From positions 24,694-88,693 of the forward strand of contig JAQUGO010000009.1 of assembly GCA_028684065.1 (NCBI GenBank): 64,000 nt of DNA, given 5' to 3'. Shown here piece by piece: positions 18,847 to 27,529 of the stretch. Source of the DNA: Sulfurospirillaceae bacterium. GTDB lineage: Bacteria; Campylobacterota; Campylobacteria; Campylobacterales; Sulfurospirillaceae. How positions within the stretch are numbered: position 1 is the first letter of the stretch; each line of letters opens with the position of its first letter. The notes under the pieces are model-generated. The model made no database searches. It had not been told where the DNA came from and saw only the letters and a list, made by a program, of their open reading frames with translations. The position numbers were made by a program, and so were the translations under genes.

Positions 18847-20895
18847 TTAAATCTTCTCAACAAATGAAGCTAAAATATCCCTTTTAGTACCACTAAAATT
18901 AATCTGTAATTTAAACTCTCTACCTACCTTGCTCACTTCTGTAATACGTCCGATACCAAAAATTTTATGTTTAACTAAATCACCTTTTTTAAAAGAAGTT
19001 GTTTTTTCTAAAATCAAACTTCCCTCGCAAACACCTGCTTCTTTTAAAAATCTACTTTTGGTTAACTCCGTTCGCCTTCCTTTGTAAAAACGACTTCCTG
19101 AAAAACTAAGCGTTAATTCTTTTTTAGCACGCGTTATTGCAACATAACCCAGTCTGCGCTCTTCTTCGATATCGCTTCCATCACCAATGAGCGGGAAAAA
19201 TCCCTCTTCAAGTCCAATAACAAAAAGATACTCAAATTCTAAACCCTTACTGGCATGAATACTCATAATAGAGATATTTTCCGTATCAATTTGGTCTTGG
19301 TCACTTTGAAGGGCTAATTCATTTAAGAAATCGTCTACTCCCATCTGTGGATTTTGCTTGACATAATCTCTAAAAAGTCCATAAAATTCATCAATATTTG
19401 AAATACGTTCTAACGAATCTGGCTGGTTAGAATAATACGCTTTGAGTGAAAAGCACGCATCAATAGCATCAATCATATCATAGGTTGAATGTTCTTGAAT
19501 CTCTTGCATGTGAGCAATATTATACGCAAATTCCTTAAGTGAAAGGGCTGCTTTTTTGGTCGCATCTGCTTCAATTTGTACTTCATTTTTAGTGATATAT
19601 TCATAAATAGATTGATGGCTATCATAAGCCGATTTGATAATTTTATCAATAGTCACTTTACCCAACCCACGTTTTGGACGGTTGATAATACGTTTTATGG
19701 AAAAATCATCATGGGGATTGGCAATAACCCGTAAATAACTAATCACATCTTTGACTTCGGCTCTTTCATAAAACTTTACACCACCCACCATATTGTAAGG
19801 AATTTGTTCTTTATTAAGCCCCTCTTCTAAAGATCGGCTCAGTGCATTGATACGGTATAAAACAGCAATATCTCTAGGGTTTACGCCATTTTGAATGAGC
19901 TTTTTAATACGTTTGGCGATATGAAGAGCCTCAATATTTTCATCATGTGAATCCATGACTTCTATCACAGACCCATCGCCTTTTGTGCTTTCTAATATCT
20001 TGCCTATACGACCACGATTATGTTCTATAAGTTCATTGGCAGCTTTGAGAATTTGATTGGTAGAGCGATAATTTTTCTCTAATTTGACTATTTTGACATT
20101 TTTAAAAGACTCATGAAATTCTAAAATATTTTTAATATTGGCCCCGCGCCAACCATAAATACTCTGGTCATCATCACCCACTACACAAAGATTTTCATGC
20201 GTTGAACACAATTGGCGTAAAAGTTTATATTGCAATTCATTGGTATCTTGGTACTCATCGACCATAATATATTTATAACGCTCACTCGTACTTTTACACA
20301 GTTCTTCATTGCTACATAAAATTTGATACGGTAACACCAATAAATCATCAAAATCAACCAAATTATTCATGGCAATATAACTCTCGTACTGCTCGTATAA
20401 TTTTGCAATCACTTGATAACTTTTTTGTTCCGCCTTTTCCCATGCCTCTTTTGGGTTTATCAATGAAGTTTTATAACGTGAGATTTCACTGGCAATCATT
20501 CCAGTAGAAATATCCGTTGTCGTTGCCAAACTTTTTAAAATTCTTTTTTTATCGTCAGTATCAATAACTACAAAACTATTTTTCCGACCTAATTTTTCGA
20601 TATGAAACTTCAAGAATAACAAACCAAATTTGTGAAAGGTACAGAGTAAAGGAGGATAGCTACTTTCCTGTATCATACCTATAGCACGTTCTCGCATTTC
20701 ACTGGCTGCTTTATTGGTAAATGTCAATGTTAAAGTATTAGCGGGATCGATACCTAAAGAAATAAGATATGCTAAGCGGGTAGTTATTGTCTTTGTTTTA
20801 CCACTACCCGCCCCAGCCAAAATCAAAATGGGGCCATCAACACACATTGCAGCATCCCTTTGTGCTTCATTCAGTGATTCTAAAATCTGTTTCAT
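18847..20895 (-). CDS. UvrD/Rep family superfamily 1 DNA helicase
   Basis: A 682-residue 3'-5' helicase with Walker A AGAGSGKT at residues 27-34, motif II VDEYQDTN, motif III GDDDQSIYGWRGA and motif VI YVAITRAKKEL. The C-terminal Tudor-like segment FKKGDLVKHKIFGIGRI is of the PcrA/UvrD type. Likely roles are repair and clearing of blocked forks; UvrD versus Rep cannot be decided here. First gene of the truB-csrA-ispE-smpB run. Confidence 0.93.
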   Translation of the reverse strand: MKQILESLNEAQRDAAMCVDGPILILAGAGSGKTKTITTRLAYLISLGIDPANTLTLTFTNKAASEMRERAIGMIQESSYPPLLCTFHKFGLLFLKFHIEKLGRKNSFVVIDTDDKKRILKSLATTTDISTGMIASEISRYKTSLINPKEAWEKAEQKSYQVIAKLYEQYESYIAMNNLVDFDDLLVLPYQILCSNEELCKSTSERYKYIMVDEYQDTNELQYKLLRQLCSTHENLCVVGDDDQSIYGWRGANIKNILEFHESFKNVKIVKLEKNYRSTNQILKAANELIEHNRGRIGKILESTKGDGSVIEVMDSHDENIEALHIAKRIKKLIQNGVNPRDIAVLYRINALSRSLEEGLNKEQIPYNMVGGVKFYERAEVKDVISYLRVIANPHDDFSIKRIINRPKRGLGKVTIDKIIKSAYDSHQSIYEYITKNEVQIEADATKKAALSLKEFAYNIAHMQEIQEHSTYDMIDAIDACFSLKAYYSNQPDSLERISNIDEFYGLFRDYVKQNPQMGVDDFLNELALQSDQDQIDTENISIMSIHASKGLEFEYLFVIGLEEGFFPLIGDGSDIEEERRLGYVAITRAKKELTLSFSGSRFYKGRRTELTKSRFLKEAGVCEGSLILEKTTSFKKGDLVKHKIFGIGRITEVSKVGREFKLQINFSGTKRDILASFVEKI

Positions 20896-20982
20896 TGCAT
20901 TTCTACTTTTTTGATGAGTTAATATGTAAATTGTATTTTATTATATCTAAAAATATTTAAGGCAAGCTCTAAAAATAAACTA

Positions 20983-21011
20983 TTGTTTTTACTATTATTT
21001 TTAGTTATAAT
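20983..21011 (+). promoter_or_regulatory. Sigma-70 promoter of the LysR gene
   Basis: -35-like TTGTTT at 20983-20988, a 17-base spacer, then consensus -10 TATAAT at 21006-21011. Transcription would start near 21018, giving a leader of about 50 bases. This supports the ATG at 21067 and excludes the longer in-frame start. Confidence 0.65.
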
Positions 21012-21066
21012 AATGAACATTTTTTATGAAAATTCAAAAAAGATTATTTCGTCAAAGGACCACACA

Positions 21067-21978
21067 ATGCTTAAGGATTTCTCAAAAATAGAAACTTTTT
21101 TAACTGTCGTTAGAGAAAAAAGTTTTTCTAAAGCCTCTAAAAAATTAGGAATCAGTCAACCTGCTGTCACGCAACAAATTAAGTTGCTTGAAGAGTATCT
21201 TGACACACAAATTGTTGATCGTAAAAAAAATGGAATCAAGCTTACAACAGCAGGTGAAGAACTTTATAAAGTGGCTTTGAAATTGGAGAAATATATTCTC
21301 TCTGCAGAACGAGAAATGCTAAGACTTGTCAATAAAGAGGTTATTTTTATTTTAGGAGCATCTCCTGTGATTGGAAACTATATCCTACCCGATTTTCTAA
21401 ACGATATTCAAGAGGGCATTAAAAATAAAGTTATGCTACGCGTCGATAATGCAAACGAAATAACAGAAAAGCTCGTTGATAAAAAAGTCGACTTAGCTTT
21501 ATTAGAAGCTCCAAACTTTAATGAAAACTTAATTTATAGAGAATGGATGGAAGATGAATTAGTTATCGCAAGTCGTACTCCTCTTCCTAAAATTATCAAA
21601 AAAGAAGATCTTTTTACATTTAATTGGATTTGTAGAGAAGAAGAATCTAGCACACGAAAAATTATTCATGAATCTTTTGAAAAAATAGATGTCGATTGCA
21701 AAAGTTTTAACATTAAAAGTATTGTAACCAGTTCAACAGCCGTCAAACAAACTCTACTTAAAGCAAGTGATGAAGGGGTGCCTACTGTTTCTATTCTGTC
21801 TAAATATATTATTGCAGATGAAGTTGAAAATGGTCAGCTATTTACCTCAAAACTTAAAGGGCTAAAACTTACACGGATGCTTTATCTATGTTATATTAAA
21901 GATAGAAAGCATGATGCCCTGATTGATAATGTTATTAATTTTATTATGAGTAAGCAAGCCCCAAAACCTTCTTTATAA
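21067..21978 (+). CDS. LysR family transcriptional regulator
   Basis: A 303-residue LTTR with an N-terminal winged HTH (residues 1-65: IETFLTVVREKSFSKASKKLGISQPAVTQQ split across the helices) and a periplasmic-binding-like effector domain (about 90-295). The ATG at 21067 has AAAGGA upstream and lies about 50 bases from a good promoter. No metabolic gene is divergent from it; the flanking helicase and SspB-like genes are unlikely targets, so the regulon and ligand are unknown. Its stop is three bases from that of the convergent neighbour. Confidence 0.88.
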   Translation: MLKDFSKIETFLTVVREKSFSKASKKLGISQPAVTQQIKLLEEYLDTQIVDRKKNGIKLTTAGEELYKVALKLEKYILSAEREMLRLVNKEVIFILGASPVIGNYILPDFLNDIQEGIKNKVMLRVDNANEITEKLVDKKVDLALLEAPNFNENLIYREWMEDELVIASRTPLPKIIKKEDLFTFNWICREEESSTRKIIHESFEKIDVDCKSFNIKSIVTSSTAVKQTLLKASDEGVPTVSILSKYIIADEVENGQLFTSKLKGLKLTRMLYLCYIKDRKHDALIDNVINFIMSKQAPKPSL

Positions 21979-21981
21979 GAT

Positions 21982-22437
21982 TTAGCGTTTTAATAGCTTT
22001 TGGTTCTCAGGATTAGCCATTAATGCATCCATTGAACGCTTAACTCCCTCTTGAGTAGGTTTTTTTTCTTCTATTTTAGGGGGTGTACTTAAATTAATAA
22101 AAACAGGAATTTCTTCAACAATTATTTGCAAAATAGCATGCATAGGTACATTCACAATAGAGCCAAAATTTTCACTTCCAAAACCTGCTTCAAAACTCAT
22201 TGTTTCACTACTAAGTTGCGTACTTTCAAAAGTATATCCTGCTAAAAAAAACATTGTAATAGGTTTGAAGTTTTGACTAATCTCAACAGGAAGGATGGGG
22301 TCAAACTCTACATCTGCGATATTCGTTAAAATAGAAAAATTGATACCCTCTTTCAGTAAAAAAGAAACTACTTCATTAGCATGTTTTTTCATAAGCTGAT
22401 TAAAATTATTATGACCTAGTAGTGATTCAAGCATCAC
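21982..22437 (-). CDS. SspB-like protein, candidate ClpXP adaptor
   Basis: A 151-residue acidic protein with no signal or membrane segment. The segment ETMSFEAGFGSENFGSI then VNVPMHAILQIIVEE resembles the SspB core (ISFxARFGG...VPxxAVxAIxAxE), the adaptor that hands ssrA-tagged proteins to ClpX. A charged, Pro-rich C-terminal tail (PPKIEEKKPTQEG...) could carry the ClpX-binding peptide but does not match the E. coli version. It overlaps the pepF end by 11 bases, and another protease gene next door is compatible. The assignment is by pattern recognition only. Confidence 0.5.
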   Translation of the reverse strand: MMLESLLGHNNFNQLMKKHANEVVSFLLKEGINFSILTNIADVEFDPILPVEISQNFKPITMFFLAGYTFESTQLSSETMSFEAGFGSENFGSIVNVPMHAILQIIVEEIPVFINLSTPPKIEEKKPTQEGVKRSMDALMANPENQKLLKR

Positions 22438-24148
22438 TCATTCCTTGAAATTCTTCTAATATACCTTTCACTTCTGTGATTCCTAGATTCCAAAACCCTT
22501 CATCTTCAATATCAAAATTAAATTTTTCAATCAATGCTTTAGGACTTTGACTTCCACCTGCCGATAAAAAGCTAATATAATTTTTGACAAACTCCTCTTT
22601 ATTACTTTTTTTATAAAGTCCATACAAAGCTAGAACCAAGAGTTGTCCATAACTATAGGCATAGCAATAAAAAGGGGAATGAATAAAATGGGGAATGTAA
22701 CTCCACCAAACTTTATAATTTTCGCTCAAAGCAATACTCGAACCAAACATTTTCGTACTCTCTTGCATCCAATACGTATTAAACGTTTCAAGAGAAAGTT
22801 CGCCATCATGGGAGTGAACACGTCTTTCAAAAGTTGTAAAATTGATTTGACGATAGAGCGTCGAAAAAATATCTTCGATCTTAGATGCGTATAAAGAAAG
22901 TTTTTCCTTACCAGACAAGGTTCCTTTAATATAATCAAATACCAACATTTCTGCAAAAACTGAAGCCGTCTCTGAAGTCGTTAAAGGTGTATCACTGCCC
23001 AAATAACCCACATCAGAAGAGAGATGTTGATGAATAGCATGTCCTAGCTCATGGGCTAATGTGAAGAGATCACGTCGCGTATTTGTATGATTTAATAGCA
23101 CATAAGGATGTGTATCTGGTGTTGCTGGATGCGAAAATGCACCGCCTCTTTTTTTATTTTTTGGAAGCACATCAATCCAACCTTCATTAAAAGCACGTAA
23201 TGCAATTTCATAGAATTTTGGACTAAACTGATAAAAAGCATCCAAAACAATTGCTTTTGCAGTAGGAAAATCATACTCCGTTTTACTTTCATCTAAAGGG
23301 GCATATCTATCATATTCATACAATGTTTCAAGGCCTAATAATTGTGCTTTCTTTTTATAATATAAATGGACTAAATCAAAGCTATCCTCAGCACTTTTTA
23401 TTAAAGCGTCTACACTTTTTTGTGTTATTTTATTGTCCATATGGCGTGATTGTTCTGCATTTTTATACCCTCTTAGTTCACAATCATTGGCAAGATCTGC
23501 TTTAATCATATTAAAGATATACCCAAGCAGTGGTTGGTGAGGTTTCAATCCTTTGGTAAAAATATCAGCTGCTTTTTTACGTACTTCCCGTGAACTATCT
23601 TGTAGCTTACTCAGAATTTCCTCTTCAGATATTTTTTTACCATCATAATTGAATTTTAAGAGGCTAAAGTGTTCATCAAATAATCGGCTAAAGGCAGAAG
23701 CCGAAGTCATCTCTTTTTTCAATAAAATACGTTCTTCTTTTTGACTTAACTGATAAGGTTTTTCTTCTGCTAGTGAACTTAAAAAATAAGAATAGCGTGA
23801 ACAATGACCAATTAATTCATCTTGTTTAACTTTAGTTAATTTATTAAACTCTAATTCAAAAAAAAGTAAGTGCTCTGCAATATGCGCTTGTTTTTGTTGA
23901 TACTTTGCGTAGAATGCACCATTCTCACTATTTTCAGCAAACTTCAAAAAAGCATATGTCATCATTTTGCCTAAGACTTGATTGATGGCTTCATACTCCA
24001 TAATAGCTTCTGAAAATTCTCGAGAAGAAACTTCTTTAAGCTTTCCTTTGTAAACAGTTTCAAAACCTATGGCACGTTGTGCCACATCATTAGAATCTTG
24101 TTCCAAGAAGGTTTCATTTTTATATAATGCTGTTAAATCCCAATTCAA
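22427..24148 (-). CDS. pepF: Oligoendopeptidase F (M3 family)
   Basis: A 573-residue cytosolic zinc peptidase degrading oligopeptides. The HELGH zinc motif is at 366-370, with the third ligand Glu near 393 (TTSETASVF) and the family's C-terminal HFIHSPFYCYAYSYGQL. Translation starts at TTG 24148 (MNWDLTALY), with AAAGGG seven bases upstream. The 3' end is fused by overlap to the SspB-like gene. Confidence 0.94.
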   Translation of the reverse strand: MNWDLTALYKNETFLEQDSNDVAQRAIGFETVYKGKLKEVSSREFSEAIMEYEAINQVLGKMMTYAFLKFAENSENGAFYAKYQQKQAHIAEHLLFFELEFNKLTKVKQDELIGHCSRYSYFLSSLAEEKPYQLSQKEERILLKKEMTSASAFSRLFDEHFSLLKFNYDGKKISEEEILSKLQDSSREVRKKAADIFTKGLKPHQPLLGYIFNMIKADLANDCELRGYKNAEQSRHMDNKITQKSVDALIKSAEDSFDLVHLYYKKKAQLLGLETLYEYDRYAPLDESKTEYDFPTAKAIVLDAFYQFSPKFYEIALRAFNEGWIDVLPKNKKRGGAFSHPATPDTHPYVLLNHTNTRRDLFTLAHELGHAIHQHLSSDVGYLGSDTPLTTSETASVFAEMLVFDYIKGTLSGKEKLSLYASKIEDIFSTLYRQINFTTFERRVHSHDGELSLETFNTYWMQESTKMFGSSIALSENYKVWWSYIPHFIHSPFYCYAYSYGQLLVLALYGLYKKSNKEEFVKNYISFLSAGGSQSPKALIEKFNFDIEDEGFWNLGITEVKGILEEFQGMSDA

Positions 24149-24205
24149 TGTTTTCCCTTTATAATCTGTACATTTTCATTATTATTAATCCGCTAAGGAG
24201 GATTC

Positions 24206-24211
24206 ATTATA
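24206..24211 (-). promoter_or_regulatory. Extended -10 promoter of pepF
   Basis: Minus-strand TGCTATAAT (TG extension plus consensus TATAAT) lies about 58 bases before the pepF TTG. No clear -35. The 241-base gap 24149-24389 otherwise holds only AT-rich sequence, a short TATGGAAACCATA repeat and no gene I can support. Confidence 0.55.
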
Positions 24212-24389
24212 GCAAATTTATCTATATTTTTTCTATGGATTAGTGATTAAATATTCAATGCAAAAATAGTATTCTATTCTCTTTATAGTTATGGAAACCA
24301 TAGAAAATAAGGCTTCTTTGCTACTATAACAATGCCGTAGACATTTATTTTTTTATTCACTTTGTTCAAAATATTTCATACCGAACAGC

Positions 24390-25262
24390 TTAACGTCCAA
24401 TCAATTTTTCCAATACTGCCATTCTTACAGCTACCCCATTTTTGACTTGATCTAGTATCTTAGAACGAGGATCTTTCATCATCATATCATCCACATCTAC
24501 ATTTCGATGAACAGGGCCTGGATGTAGAACTATAATATTTCTATCTCCCATAAGTTTTGACGTAATACAAAAATCATTCGCATAATCTTTGAGTGATGCA
24601 TAAATTTGATTCGCATGACGTTCTGTTTGTGTCCGTAAACTCATAATAATATCCACTTCATCAATAACTTCTCGTATATTATGAGAAGTACGCAATGTAG
24701 TTTTAGGCAAAAAGTGTGGTGGTGCTACTAAAATCACCTCTAGTCCTGCACGCCCTAACAATTCAATATTACTATTAGCAACTCTGGAATTTTTAATATC
24801 TCCGACAATCGCAATTTTTTTACCTTTTACACTACCAAAATGTTTTTTAATCGTAAACAAATCAAGTAACGCTTGTGTAGGGTGAGCATGACTTCCATCC
24901 CCTCCGTTGACAATTGGGCAATTTACATAATTAGCTAAGATATGTGGAACGCCTGAACTTTTATGACGCACGACGATAGCATCGGGCCCCATAGCATCAA
25001 GATTGGCAGCAGTATCAAACAATGTTTCACCTTTGCTGGATGAACTTTTAGAAACATCCAAACTAACCACATGTGCACCTAGGCGCTTAGCTGCAATTTC
25101 AAAACTACTACGTGTACGTGTAGAATTTTCAAAAAAAATCGTGATAACCGATCTATTTTGTAAAATATTTCTTGGCTTTTCATCTAAAAACTCTGCGGCT
25201 CTCTCAAAAAGCTGTTCAATTTCAAGAAGAGAAAAATCTCTGGTATTGATTAGATGATTCAC
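24390..25262 (-). CDS. pyrB: Aspartate carbamoyltranscarbamylase catalytic subunit
   Basis: First committed pyrimidine step, making carbamoyl-aspartate. The carbamoyl-phosphate loop [12 protein letters not shown] is near residue 50, followed by the [13 protein letters not shown] and LHPGPVHRN motifs. It has 290 residues. Start is GTG at 25262 with AAAGGAG upstream. No pyrI regulatory subunit is adjacent. Confidence 0.96.
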   Translation of the reverse strand: MNHLINTRDFSLLEIEQLFERAAEFLDEKPRNILQNRSVITIFFENSTRTRSSFEIAAKRLGAHVVSLDVSKSSSSKGETLFDTAANLDAMGPDAIVVRHKSSGVPHILANYVNCPIVNGGDGSHAHPTQALLDLFTIKKHFGSVKGKKIAIVGDIKNSRVANSNIELLGRAGLEVILVAPPHFLPKTTLRTSHNIREVIDEVDIIMSLRTQTERHANQIYASLKDYANDFCITSKLMGDRNIIVLHPGPVHRNVDVDDMMMKDPRSKILDQVKNGVAVRMAVLEKLIGR

Positions 25263-25315
25263 GCATGACTCCTTTAGATATTTGTAAAAATAATACCAAA
25301 TTTAGACTGTAATTT

Positions 25316-25345
25316 TTGTTAACATTTCATTATCTTGGATATGAT
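25316..25345 (+). promoter_or_regulatory. Sigma-70 promoter of the glycine-zipper gene
   Basis: TTGTTA at 25316-25321, an 18-base spacer, and TATGAT at 25340-25345, followed by RBS AAGGAG at 25361-25366. Divergent from pyrB. Confidence 0.55.
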
Positions 25346-25372
25346 AAACTTCAAAAATATAAGGAGTTCCCA

Positions 25373-25903
25373 ATGAAAAAATTATCTTTTTTAACATGTA
25401 CATTACTTTTAAGTTCTTTTCTTGGTGCTGAAACGCTCTCCTTTCAAGAAGAAGTCAGAGTCATTACCAGTAAACCGGAATACAGAATGGTCACCACACG
25501 TACCCCCTATCAAGAATGCTGGGATGAACAAGTGGAAGTTCGTTATCAACCACAACCAAATAGTGATGGTAGTAGTACCGTTGGCGCACTTATTGGTGGT
25601 GTTGCAGGAGGAATATTGGGGCATCAAGTAGGTGGTGGAAGTGGAAAAACAGCAGCAACCGTAGGGGGGGCTATTGTTGGTACTTTGGTGGGCAAGAATT
25701 TAGCAGAACAAAATAATAACAATTACGCTCCACCACCATCTAATTATAGGACAGAGCGACGTTGTACCACACGGTATGAAGAAAAAAGTTCTGAAAAATT
25801 TATAGGCTACCGAAATACCGCTAACTATAAAAATCAGACGATCGTCAAATACTCGGATAAACCTTTAGAGTACATCCATATCAATGTCACGGCAGGGTAC
25901 TAA
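25373..25903 (+). CDS. Exported glycine-zipper (2TM) domain protein
   Basis: A 176-residue protein with a signal peptide (residues 1-20, cleaved near LGAETLS). A Gly-rich zipper segment (GALIGGVAGGILGHQVGGGSG and GGAIVGTLVGKNLAEQ, about 68-105) is flanked by two single-Cys stretches (YQECWDE and ERRCTTRYEE) that could form a disulfide. Such zippers occur in outer-membrane-associated SlyB/OmpA-like proteins; function unknown. The ATG has AAGGAG upstream; a longer frame from 25316 begins in the promoter. The last 39 bases overlap bioD tail to tail. Confidence 0.8.
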   Translation: MKKLSFLTCTLLLSSFLGAETLSFQEEVRVITSKPEYRMVTTRTPYQECWDEQVEVRYQPQPNSDGSSTVGALIGGVAGGILGHQVGGGSGKTAATVGGAIVGTLVGKNLAEQNNNNYAPPPSNYRTERRCTTRYEEKSSEKFIGYRNTANYKNQTIVKYSDKPLEYIHINVTAGY

Positions 25904-26539
25904 ACTTTTAATAATCTCATCAAGATTGTCTTGAACACTCAACACTCTGCCAAACAAAGAAATAAAAAATGGCAGAGTAATTTTATCAAAGTTATCTCGA
26001 CTCTCCTTAAAATTGATACACCATTCATAATCATCAACACCTAGGGCATCAAGCAAATGTAAGGAAAGTAATACATCATTAATACACCCAAGTTCTCCAT
26101 GTCCAACAAGAAGCGTTCTGGCATTAAAAAGCCTAATAAAATCATACATGTACAAATCATCTTCAATAGGAACCAATAACCCACCTGCACCTTCGATTAA
26201 AACAATATCGCAAAGTTCTTCAATCTTGGCATACGCTGTTTCTAAAAGCTCCAAGTTAATTTTTTTCTTCCCTTTTGCCACATAAGGAGCGGCAGGTAAA
26301 GTGAATTGATAGGGAACTATATCTTTAAGTTTAAGCACTTCAAGTGCTGGGTTGTAACGTTTAGCTGTTTCAAAAAGGAGGTTAGCATCATGTGCAATAT
26401 CTTCAACACCTGTTTCAATGGGTTTCATGACACCTACTTTAAGACCTTGTAAGCTTAATGCCTCCAGTAGCTTTAGCGTTGTATGTGTTTTGCCAACATT
26501 CGTATTAGTCGCTGTTATAAATAACGGTTTAAATTTCAT
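25865..26539 (-). CDS. bioD: Dethiobiotin synthetase
   Basis: Closes the ureido ring of biotin from diaminopelargonate, CO2 and ATP. The P-loop ATNTNVGKTHTTLKLLEAL is at residues 10-28, with MKPIETGVED and LIEGAGGLLVPIEDD following. It has 224 residues. Other biotin genes are not adjacent; bioF lies about 20 kb away. The 3' end overlaps the convergent glycine-zipper gene. Confidence 0.93.
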   Translation of the reverse strand: MKFKPLFITATNTNVGKTHTTLKLLEALSLQGLKVGVMKPIETGVEDIAHDANLLFETAKRYNPALEVLKLKDIVPYQFTLPAAPYVAKGKKKINLELLETAYAKIEELCDIVLIEGAGGLLVPIEDDLYMYDFIRLFNARTLLVGHGELGCINDVLLSLHLLDALGVDDYEWCINFKESRDNFDKITLPFFISLFGRVLSVQDNLDEIIKSLVPCRDIDMDVL

Positions 26540-26565
26540 TTGGGACTCTTTTTCGCAAATTGTAT

Positions 26566-27429
26566 CTATTTAAATCTTACAGGAACACAAAAATCAAGAT
26601 TAAAATGTCCACTTTCATTCACAAAATGGTTTTCCTCATAAAGAGCGAATGAAGGCAATGCTACTTTTTCATAGGCACTCTGAGGCAGCCATTCATGGTA
26701 AATAACATCCATATATTTTTTCAAATCTCCGTAAACACCTTGTAAATTAAAAACAGCACAAAACATTTCAGGAATTTTCATAATACCAATTTCGCCATGG
26801 CGATAAAACTTCTTTTCTTTTGGCAATTCTAAGCATGCCACATAATGGCAATGATCGGATTCTACAAAACGTGGATTGCTATGGTGAAGTCCTATCATTT
26901 TTTGTTCATTAAAATCGAAATGATTTGTCATCGCCCATACGTGCAATTTTTGCCATGCTATTTTAATACTACGATCATACCCTTTATGCCTTACATATGC
27001 TACTTCTTTAGCAGGTTGCACCATCATCTTTACATGTAAAGGCATTTGGGCAAAAGAAAAATCTTGACGAATATTGGCTTTGTCGACTTCTCTCCATTTT
27101 GTAGGCGTAACACCAAAGGCATCTTTAAAGGCCTGAGTAAAAGAGGCATTGGAACTAAATCCAACTTCTTGTAAAATATGTGTAATCGTTGCTCCGGGAT
27201 TAAAAATTAAAGCATTGGCCGCATGCTCTAATTTCACACGCTTAATATATTCATGCACACTTTCACCTACAATCTCTTTAAAAATACGGTTAAAATGAAA
27301 AGGTGACATCGCTACATGGGAAGCCAAAATATCTACTTTATAGTTTTGTTGAATATCTTGATGAATTAAAAAAAGGACTTCATTCACCCTCTCTTGATGA
27401 TCGTATGACGTTGTTTGCTTGTGTTTCAT
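26566..27429 (-). CDS. AraC family regulator with GyrI-like effector domain
   Basis: A 287-residue protein. The N-terminal AraC double HTH (about residues 10-105, SPFHFNRIFKEIVGESVHEYI and the SNASFTQAFKDAFGVTP helix) is fused to a GyrI-like domain (about 130-285) containing VAYVRHKGYDRSI. Members of this class bind cationic or lipophilic drugs, or act like Rob. The start at 27429 is only seven bases beyond a consensus -10, so the mRNA is probably leaderless. Divergent from the aminotransferase at 27530. Target genes are unknown. Confidence 0.87.
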   Translation of the reverse strand: MKHKQTTSYDHQERVNEVLFLIHQDIQQNYKVDILASHVAMSPFHFNRIFKEIVGESVHEYIKRVKLEHAANALIFNPGATITHILQEVGFSSNASFTQAFKDAFGVTPTKWREVDKANIRQDFSFAQMPLHVKMMVQPAKEVAYVRHKGYDRSIKIAWQKLHVWAMTNHFDFNEQKMIGLHHSNPRFVESDHCHYVACLELPKEKKFYRHGEIGIMKIPEMFCAVFNLQGVYGDLKKYMDVIYHEWLPQSAYEKVALPSFALYEENHFVNESGHFNLDFCVPVRFK

Positions 27430-27435
27430 AACTAC

Positions 27436-27441
27436 ATTATA
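27436..27441 (-). promoter_or_regulatory. Extended -10 promoter predicting a leaderless AraC-type mRNA
   Basis: Minus-strand TGCTATAAT is followed by GTAGTT and then the ATG. With a normal 6-7 base distance to the start site, transcription begins at or next to the A of the start codon. No ribosome-binding site is possible in that case. Confidence 0.6.
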
Positions 27442-27498
27442 GCACAAATGGACAAATATTTTCCCTATTTTCTAGTAGCATAAAAATTGTAAAATCTT

Positions 27499-27504
27499 TA
27501 TAAT
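27499..27504 (+). promoter_or_regulatory. -10 element of the aminotransferase gene
   Basis: Consensus TATAAT 25 bases before the ATG at 27530, with RBS AAAGG between. The -35 region is poor, as is common in this phylum. Confidence 0.5.
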
Positions 27505-27529
27505 TCATTATATTTTTCAAAGGCTCACT

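Noticed and set aside
20983..21066. Longer LysR start
   Set aside because: It begins inside the -35 region of a good promoter and the ATG at 21067 has a proper RBS.
24194..24201. Perfect AAGGAGG on the plus strand
   Set aside because: No start codon or open frame follows at usable distance; it lies in the pepF leader on the other strand.
24291..24303. TATGGAAACCATA inverted repeat as a terminator
   Set aside because: Five-base stem with a three-base loop and no adjacent T-run; too weak.
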